Assembly (NCBI GenBank): GCA_902783825.1
Contig: CACZSJ010000118.1
Coordinates: 1-10,238 of the forward strand
Reading direction: 5' to 3'
Length of the DNA: 10,238 nucleotides
From: Oscillospiraceae bacterium
GTDB taxonomy: Bacteria; Bacillota; Clostridia; Oscillospirales; Oscillospiraceae
Below the pieces are notes generated by a model. It was not told the DNA's origin, searched no databases, and saw only the letters and a program-made list of their open reading frames with translations. Of this stretch, positions 5,927 to 10,238 are shown in pieces. Within the stretch, counting starts at the first letter, position 1; each line of letters begins with the position of its first letter. The position numbers and the translations under genes are program-made.

Positions 5927-5955
5927 TTGATGTTTCGCCGGGAATATGCTATGAT
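5927..5955 (+). promoter_or_regulatory. SigA-type promoter of the trmB operon
   Basis: TTGATG (5927-5932), a 17-bp spacer and TATGAT (5950-5955), preceded by TG at 5947-5948 as an extended -10. The predicted start is near 5962, about 25 nt before ATG 5987. It lies back to back with the minus-strand promoter, 21 bp between the two -35 boxes. Confidence 0.8.
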
Positions 5956-5986
5956 TTGGTCCTAGAACCATAGGAGTGTGAAACCC

Positions 5987-6733
5987 ATGAGAATGCGCAA
6001 ACGATCCAATCTGACAGCGCGTATGGAGCGCTGCGCCGCCCTGCGGATAGACGAGCCCGCCGCCTTGCGGGGACGCTGGCTGGAAGCCTTTCCCCAAGCA
6101 GAGCAGATCTATGTGGAGCTTGGCTGCGGCAAGGGCCGCTTTACCGCGGATCTGGCGGAGGGACTGGAGCGGATCCTTCTGCTGGCGGTGGAACGGGTGC
6201 CGGATGCGATGATCCTGGCCATGGAGCGGGTGCAGAGCCGGGGGGTCGACTCCGTGCGCTTTCTGGATCTGGACGCCCGGGAGCTGCCGAATCTGTTCGC
6301 CCCGGGAGAGATCCAGCGTCTGTACATCAATTTCTGCGATCCCTGGCCCAAAAGCCGGGACGCCAAGCTGCGGCTGACCGCGCCTGGCTTCCTGCGCCTC
6401 TATGCCGACGCGCTGGCCCCCGGTGGGCAGATCCATTTCAAGACCGACAATGCGCCCCTGTTCGACTGGTCGGCAGAGCAGCTTCGCGCCGAAGGCTGGG
6501 CCATCTCGGAGCTGACCCACGATCTCCACGCCGCAGGGCCCACCGGGATCCTCACCGACTATGAGGCCCGCTTCCTCAGTCAGGGGATGAAGATCAACCG
6601 GCTGGTCGCCGGCAAGACGCCCGCCACCCTGGGCACAGCCGCCGGGCCTGTCCCCCGTCTCCGGGGCGCCTCCCTGGTGGATGCCAGGGGCTACGCGGAG
6701 AGCATCGCCCATCAGCAAAAGGAGGAGCCATGA
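5987..6733 (+). CDS. trmB: tRNA (guanine-N7-)-methyltransferase TrmB
   Basis: A 248-residue cytoplasmic SAM-dependent enzyme that methylates N7 of G46 in the tRNA variable loop. The SAM-binding strand-loop YVELGCGKGRF is at 42-52, and the acidic SAM-contact region VRFLDLDA at 90-97. The TrmB signatures INFCDPWPKSRD (114-125) and the C-terminal TDYEARFLSQG (190-200) are both present. The usual end of the family falls near residue 208; here a tail of about 40 residues follows. ATG 5987 follows AGGAG at 5972-5976 with a 10-nt gap; the in-frame GTG at 5978 is too close to that site. It is the first gene of the plus-strand operon and its stop overlaps the start of the exonuclease gene by 4 nt (ATGA). 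Confidence 0.93.
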   Translation: MRMRKRSNLTARMERCAALRIDEPAALRGRWLEAFPQAEQIYVELGCGKGRFTADLAEGLERILLLAVERVPDAMILAMERVQSRGVDSVRFLDLDARELPNLFAPGEIQRLYINFCDPWPKSRDAKLRLTAPGFLRLYADALAPGGQIHFKTDNAPLFDWSAEQLRAEGWAISELTHDLHAAGPTGILTDYEARFLSQGMKINRLVAGKTPATLGTAAGPVPRLRGASLVDARGYAESIAHQQKEEP

Positions 6734-7485
6734 GATTTCTTTCCTGGAATGTAAACGGTCTGCGGGCCGTGCAGAAAAAAGGCTTTGAGGATATTTTCTG
6801 GAGTCTGGACGCGGACTTCTTCTGCCTGCAGGAAACCAAGCTGCAGGAGGGGCAGATCCAGCTGGATCTCCCCGGATACGAGTGCTATTGGAGCTACGCG
6901 GAGAAAAAAGGCTACTCCGGTACCGCCGTCTTCACCCGGCACACGCCCCTGTCCGTGCGCCATAATCTGGGTCTGCCCACCCACGACACCGAAGGCCGGG
7001 CCGTCACCCTGGAATATGAGGACTTTTTCCTGGTCTGTGTGTATACCCCCAACGCCCAGGACGGGCTGCGTCGGCTGGATTACCGGATGCAGTGGGAAGA
7101 TGATTTCCGGGCCTACCTGCAGTCTCTGGACGCGCAAAAACCGGTCATCGCCTGCGGTGACATGAATGTGGCCCACCAGGAGATCGATCTGAAAAATCCC
7201 AAGAGCAACGTGGGCAATCCCGGCTTTTCCGACGAGGAACGGGCCAAGTTTACCCAGCTTCTGGAGGCCGGCTTTACCGACAGCTTCCGTTGGTTGTATC
7301 CCGATCGGATCGACGCTTACTCCTGGTGGAGCTACCGAGCTGCCGCCCGGGAGCGGAACGTAGGCTGGCGCATTGACTACTTCGTAATCTCCGATCGCCT
7401 GCGTCCTCAGGTGAAGGACGCTTACATTCTCCCGGAGATCTTGGGCTCCGACCACTGCCCGGTGGGGCTGGATATCACATGGTGA
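6730..7485 (+). CDS. xth: Exodeoxyribonuclease III / AP endonuclease
   Basis: A 251-residue cytoplasmic Mg-dependent nuclease of the exonuclease III family. It cleaves DNA 5' to abasic sites and removes 3' blocking groups in base-excision repair. All core motifs are visible: WNVNGLR at 6-12, metal ligand Glu35 in LQETK, Tyr105 in VYTPNA, Asp144 and Asn146 in CGDMNVAH, GWRIDYF at 212-218, and the catalytic Asp241-His242 in GSDHCPV. The length is standard for the bacterial ExoA/Xth group. Its ATG overlaps the trmB stop, and AGGAGG lies inside the end of trmB (about 6719-6725), so the two are translationally coupled. Its last codons overlap dusB by 7 nt. Confidence 0.95.
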   Translation: MRFLSWNVNGLRAVQKKGFEDIFWSLDADFFCLQETKLQEGQIQLDLPGYECYWSYAEKKGYSGTAVFTRHTPLSVRHNLGLPTHDTEGRAVTLEYEDFFLVCVYTPNAQDGLRRLDYRMQWEDDFRAYLQSLDAQKPVIACGDMNVAHQEIDLKNPKSNVGNPGFSDEERAKFTQLLEAGFTDSFRWLYPDRIDAYSWWSYRAAARERNVGWRIDYFVISDRLRPQVKDAYILPEILGSDHCPVGLDITW

Positions 7486-8450
7486 AAATCAGAAACATAG
7501 AACTGAACGGTCGCGTGACCCTGGCCCCTATGGCGGGGGTGACGGACTTTGCCTTCCGCGGCGTCTGCCGGCAGTTGGGAGCAGCTTTGACCACCACGGA
7601 AATGGTCAGCGCCCGGGCGCTGGTGTATCGGGACGAGAAGACCAAAGCGCTTCTGTATATCCCCCCGGAGGAACACCCCTGCGCCGCCCAGCTTTTCGGG
7701 CACGAGCCGGAGGTGCTGGCAGAGGCGGCTCCCATGGCCCTGGAGCTGTCCGGGGCGGATATTCTGGATCTGAACATGGGCTGCCCCGTAGGCAAGGTGG
7801 TCAAATCCGGCGATGGCTCGGCCCTGATGCGCGACCCGGAGCTGGCCGGACGGATCATCCAGGCGGTGGTTCGCGCCGTGGACGTGCCCGTAACGGTAAA
7901 ATTTCGCAAGGGCTGGGACGGCGGCAGCGTCAACGCCGTGGAATTCGCCCGCGTCTGCCAGCAGGCGGGCGCCTCCGCCATCGCGGTCCATGGCCGCACC
8001 CGGGTGCAGATGTACGCCGGCCGGGCCGACTGGGATATTATCCGGGAGGTCAAACAGGCAGTCACCATCCCGGTCAGTGCCAACGGCGACGTATTCACCG
8101 GGGAAGACGCTGCACACATTCTGCGCTATACCGGCTGTGATCTGGTGATGGTCGGCCGGGGCAGCTTCGGCAATCCTTGGCTGTTTCAGCAGGCAAATGC
8201 CGCCCTGGCGGGAGAGGCGATTCCCGATCCGCCGCCCTTGGCGGAGCGTTTTGCCCTGGCCGTATCCCAGATCGAGACGCTGGCGACGCGCAGCGGCGAG
8301 CGGCAGGCATGCCTGGAGGCCAGACATCATCTGCCCTGGTATCTGCACGGCGTAGCCCACAGCAGCTTTTATCGACAGCAGCTGGTCCGGGTGGAAAGTC
8401 TGGAAGACGTGCGCAAAATCGCCCGGGAGATCCAGCGAGAGCTGAAATAG
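7479..8450 (+). CDS. dusB: tRNA-dihydrouridine synthase DusB
   Basis: A 323-residue FMN-dependent TIM-barrel enzyme that reduces uridine to dihydrouridine in the tRNA D-loop using NADPH. The opening RVTLAPMAGVTDFAFR (12-27) is typical of the DusB group. The catalytic acid Cys102 sits in LNMGCPVGKVVKSGDGSAL. FMN and phosphate contacts follow: Lys141 with Arg143 in VKFRKGW, His171 in HGRTR, ANGDVFTGED, and VGRGSFGNPW. A helical C-terminal tRNA-binding domain occupies about residues 245-323. ATG 7479 overlaps the exonuclease III stop, and GGTGGGG at 7461-7467 is the only weak ribosome site, so translation probably depends on coupling. In many Firmicutes dusB sits in other operons; here it is between DNA repair and a sigma factor. 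Confidence 0.95.
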   Translation: MVKIRNIELNGRVTLAPMAGVTDFAFRGVCRQLGAALTTTEMVSARALVYRDEKTKALLYIPPEEHPCAAQLFGHEPEVLAEAAPMALELSGADILDLNMGCPVGKVVKSGDGSALMRDPELAGRIIQAVVRAVDVPVTVKFRKGWDGGSVNAVEFARVCQQAGASAIAVHGRTRVQMYAGRADWDIIREVKQAVTIPVSANGDVFTGEDAAHILRYTGCDLVMVGRGSFGNPWLFQQANAALAGEAIPDPPPLAERFALAVSQIETLATRSGERQACLEARHHLPWYLHGVAHSSFYRQQLVRVESLEDVRKIAREIQRELK

Positions 8451-8481
8451 AATTTCCCCTCAGACAGAGAGGAGTGAGCAT

Positions 8482-9093
8482 ATGACCCGCGAGCAGGAGT
8501 CGGCGGCCATCCGCCGGGTGCTGGATGGCGACGTCAACGCCTTTGAGGAGCTGGTGTCCGCCTATGAAAAAACCGTATACAATCTGGCCCTGCGCATCAC
8601 TGGCAACGCCCAGGACGCAGAGGACATGGCGCAGGAGGCTTTCCTCAAAGCCTACCATTCCCTGCCCCATTTCCGGGGCGACAGTAAGTTTTCCGTCTGG
8701 CTGTACCGGATCGTCTCCAACGTGTGTCTGGATTTTCTGCGCAAGCAGAATCGTCGCCCGGCTACTTCCCTGTCCAGGGAGGACGCGGACGGCGAAGAGG
8801 TGGAGATGGACGTGCCGGATGAGAGCCAGTCTCCCCAGCTGCTGCTGGAGCGCAAGCTGACCCGAGAGGCGCTGCAGCGAGGCCTGCAGGCCCTGCCCCA
8901 GGATCAGCGGCAGATCCTGCTGTTGCGAGAGATCCAGGGTCTCAGCTATGAGGAGATCGGCCAGGTCCTGGATCTGGAGCCAGGCACCGTCAAATCTCGG
9001 ATTTTTCGGGCAAGAAAACGGCTGTGCGCTTTTCTGGTGGCAGACGGGAACATTCCCGATTCCCTCGCGTCAAGTAACTCGGGAAGGGGTTGA
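8482..9093 (+). CDS. ECF-type RNA polymerase sigma factor
   Basis: A 203-residue group IV sigma factor. Region 2 spans about residues 18-90, with DAEDMAQEAFLKAY (45-58) as the region 2.2 core-binding helix and WLYRIVSNVCLDFLRK (73-88) as the -10-recognition helix. A charged linker (95-122) rich in Asp/Glu follows. Region 4 spans about 125-183, with the helix-turn-helix LSYEEIGQVLDLEPGTVKSR recognising the -35 element. About 20 residues beyond region 4 look unstructured. ATG 8482 follows GAGAGGAG at 8467-8474. It lies 31 bp after dusB and 5 bp before a membrane anti-sigma gene, the normal arrangement of an envelope-stress pair such as SigW/RsiW. I see no clear autoregulated ECF promoter (GGAAC/CGT type) just upstream, so basal transcription probably comes from the trmB promoter. 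Confidence 0.92.
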   Translation: MTREQESAAIRRVLDGDVNAFEELVSAYEKTVYNLALRITGNAQDAEDMAQEAFLKAYHSLPHFRGDSKFSVWLYRIVSNVCLDFLRKQNRRPATSLSREDADGEEVEMDVPDESQSPQLLLERKLTREALQRGLQALPQDQRQILLLREIQGLSYEEIGQVLDLEPGTVKSRIFRARKRLCAFLVADGNIPDSLASSNSGRG

Positions 9094-9098
9094 GACCT

Positions 9099-9851
9099 AT
9101 GGGATGTGAATACTATCAGGAGCTGATCAGCCGCATGCTGGACGGGGACTTGTCTCCGACAGAGCAGGCGGAACTGAGCGGTCACCTGTCTGACTGTGCC
9201 GACTGCCGGGCCCTGGCCCAGAGCTTTCAGACCGTGTCCGCCGCGCTGGAAGAGCAGCTGGAGGACGCGCCGGAACGCCTGCGTGCCAACATCATGGCAG
9301 AGCTTCGCCGGGAAGAGATTCGCAAGCGAAACCGCCTTTCCCGACCGATGAAAATTGTACTGACCACCGCCGCCTGTCTGGTGCTGGTTCTGGGTCTTTC
9401 TTTGGGCAGCGGCTTGCTGTCCGGCCGCGGCGCAACCTTTAACGCCCAAGCGCCCGCCACCCTGGCCGGTGCCAAGGACGCCGCCCTTCGCAGCATGCCG
9501 GCGGAAGCCGCCGAGGGCGAAGCTGCCGTCTCGGCTCCCGCTATGGAGGCTCCGGCGCCCTACGCCGCCGGCGACAGCTACGCGGCCCAGGAAAGCCTTG
9601 CCGCGCCAGTGCTGGATCTGTCCTCTCGCTGGACGATGGAAGATCTGACCGCCCTGCTGGGCGGTGAGCGGGTCCCGGTGGAACTGCCACAGGGCGCGCC
9701 TGTCTGCACCCTGCTTGTGGCCGGAGATGAAAGCGGTGAAGGCGTCTCCCTGTATGAGCAGGACGGTGTGCTCCTCTACGTCCTTGCGGAAGGCGACGTT
9801 TACCAGGCAGACTGCGACTGGGCAACGCTGCAGACGCAACTGAATCCCTAA
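9099..9851 (+). CDS. Membrane-anchored zinc-finger anti-sigma factor
   Basis: A 250-residue single-pass membrane protein that should hold the neighbouring ECF sigma factor inactive. Residues 1-70 form the zinc-finger anti-sigma domain, with the ZAS motif His29-x3-Cys33-x2-Cys36 and an earlier Cys3. Basic residues at 69-85 precede the membrane helix at about 84-108, so the C-terminus is outside. Residues 115-170 are a low-complexity Ala/Pro/Glu-rich linker, and residues 172-250 form a small extracytoplasmic domain with two cysteines (Cys203, Cys239) that could form a disulfide. ATG 9099 is preferred because AAGGGG (9084-9089) is 9 nt upstream; an in-frame TTG at 9090 is adjacent to that site and too close. 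The signal sensed and the releasing protease are unknown. Confidence 0.88.
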   Translation: MGCEYYQELISRMLDGDLSPTEQAELSGHLSDCADCRALAQSFQTVSAALEEQLEDAPERLRANIMAELRREEIRKRNRLSRPMKIVLTTAACLVLVLGLSLGSGLLSGRGATFNAQAPATLAGAKDAALRSMPAEAAEGEAAVSAPAMEAPAPYAAGDSYAAQESLAAPVLDLSSRWTMEDLTALLGGERVPVELPQGAPVCTLLVAGDESGEGVSLYEQDGVLLYVLAEGDVYQADCDWATLQTQLNP

Positions 9852-9873
9852 GTCGGAGGTACGCGCTGACAAC

Positions 9874-10101
9874 ATGGACTTTCCTTACAACGAACACAGC
9901 CGTCTGGCTGATATTCTCAAAGCCCACCCCTGGCTAATCCGGGAGCTGCCCGCCTATGAACCACGACTCTCCGCCCTGCGCAAGCCAACTGTGCGTGCCA
10001 TGCTGCGCCGCTATACCGTGGCGGACGTCAGTCGGTTTACCGGTTATCCCGTGGAGAAACTCCTGGACAAGCTAGCCAGAATGATCCAGGAGCATGAATA
10101 A
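9874..10101 (+). CDS. Small DUF1858-like domain protein (75 aa)
   Basis: A 75-residue soluble protein without cysteines. It follows the pattern of DUF1858-type domains: a short helix ending in ADILKAHPWLIRELPAYEPRLSALRKPTVRA, then LRRYTVADVSRFTGYPVEKLLDKLARMI. In that family the second half reads as an A/T-rich helix, a GV.. turn and LL..L. Such domains occur alone or at the N-terminus of DUF438/hemerythrin-type or hybrid-cluster-associated proteins; their function is not settled. Here the usual redox Cys pair of some members is absent. GGAGG at 9855-9859 lies 14 nt from ATG 9874, longer than normal, with no closer in-frame start, so translation may be weak or coupled. It is the last gene before the operon terminator, 22 bp after the anti-sigma gene. 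The frame is solid; the family call is moderate. Confidence 0.7.
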   Translation: MDFPYNEHSRLADILKAHPWLIRELPAYEPRLSALRKPTVRAMLRRYTVADVSRFTGYPVEKLLDKLARMIQEHE

Positions 10102-10138
10102 AAAGACGCGACAGCATCGGCTGTCGCGTCTTTTCTTG
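10101..10138 (+). terminator. Bidirectional intrinsic terminator
   Basis: AAAAGACGCGACAGC (10101-10115) and its exact complement GCTGTCGCGTCTTTT (10120-10134) form a 15-bp perfect stem with tetraloop ATCG. T runs flank it on both strands (TTTTCTT on plus, TTTTTATT on minus). It closes the plus-strand operon and the convergent minus-strand gene, and overlaps the last base of the DUF1858-like stop codon. Confidence 0.93.
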
Positions 10139-10151
10139 TGCGTTTCGGTTT

Positions 10152-10238
10152 TTACTTTTTGGCCATGCCCTTCTGGCGGGCATACTCGGCAGCGCCCAGC
10201 GCGCCCATCAGCTGCGGGTCCGTCTTCAGCTCGACCAC
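10152..10238 (-). CDS. C-terminal end of an activase-like protein (BadF/BcrA/HgdC ATPase family), partial
   Basis: A minus-strand frame enters from the right edge and stops at TAA (complement of 10152-10154), giving 28 residues. The segment PQLMGALGAAEYARQKG resembles the closing strand-helix of BadF/BadG/BcrA/BcrD-type ATPases, the ASKHA-fold activators of 2-hydroxyacyl-CoA dehydratases, which end in a D/P-x-x-x-GALGAA-x-x-A motif. That motif is also found in other ASKHA proteins, so glucokinase or ROK-like alternatives remain open. The iron-sulfur and phosphate-binding motifs lie outside the window. It converges on the trmB operon and shares the terminator at 10101-10138. Confidence 0.6.
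   Translation of the reverse strand: MVELKTDPQLMGALGAAEYARQKGMAKK

Noticed and set aside
5294..6718. 474-codon minus-strand open frame crossing the divergent promoter region
   Set aside because: It runs through both promoters and across trmB and the FUSC/HAD-like gene in shadow frames; Gly/Gln/His-rich and motif-free.
1..10238. CRISPR array, insertion sequence or prophage genes
   Set aside because: No regularly spaced direct repeats, transposase, integrase or phage motifs were found on either strand.

Overview
The window looks like chromosomal DNA from a GC-rich (about 60%) gut-type Clostridia, probably Oscillospiraceae/Ruminococcaceae. This rests on AGGAGG-type ribosome sites, SigA-type promoters with 17-bp spacers, AraM-type glycerol-1-phosphate dehydrogenase, desulfoferrodoxin-type superoxide reductase, TcdA, an activase-like end and the codon style. 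The taxon is an inference; no rRNA or other marker is present.

Layout. 1-267: tail of a lower-GC (about 44%) methyltransferase-like gene. 354-749: small SCP2-like protein. 750-1064: AT-rich non-coding stretch with inverted repeats. 1065-1290: a stand-alone structured RNA of about 190 nt with its own promoter and a strong intrinsic terminator. 1297-3221: promoter, glycerol-1-phosphate dehydrogenase, then a DJ-1/PfpI protein, probably co-transcribed. 3263-3766: single-gene superoxide reductase unit with promoter and terminator. 3772-5905: minus-strand operon of a FUSC-type membrane protein fused to a degenerate HAD domain, followed by tcdA. 5927-10138: plus-strand operon trmB, xth (exodeoxyribonuclease III), dusB, ECF sigma factor, membrane anti-sigma factor and a small DUF1858-like protein, closed by a perfect bidirectional terminator. 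10152-10238: C-terminal end of an activase-like ATPase gene entering from the right on the minus strand.

How the genes fit. Three tRNA-modification functions (TcdA for ct6A37, TrmB for m7G46, DusB for dihydrouridine) sit on two divergent operons whose promoters lie back to back in 5877-5955. The right-hand operon adds base-excision repair and an envelope-signalling sigma/anti-sigma pair. The superoxide reductase and the DJ-1 protein suggest oxidative and carbonyl stress defence in an anaerobe. The G1P dehydrogenase makes glycerol-1-phosphate of archaeal stereochemistry, but no prenyltransferase partner is visible here.

Most worth a second look: the stand-alone RNA at about 1100-1290 (possible raiA-type RNA, unverified) and the membrane-anchored HAD pseudoenzyme at 4552-5850, in which the catalytic aspartates are replaced. 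I see no CRISPR array, insertion sequence, tRNA or rRNA.
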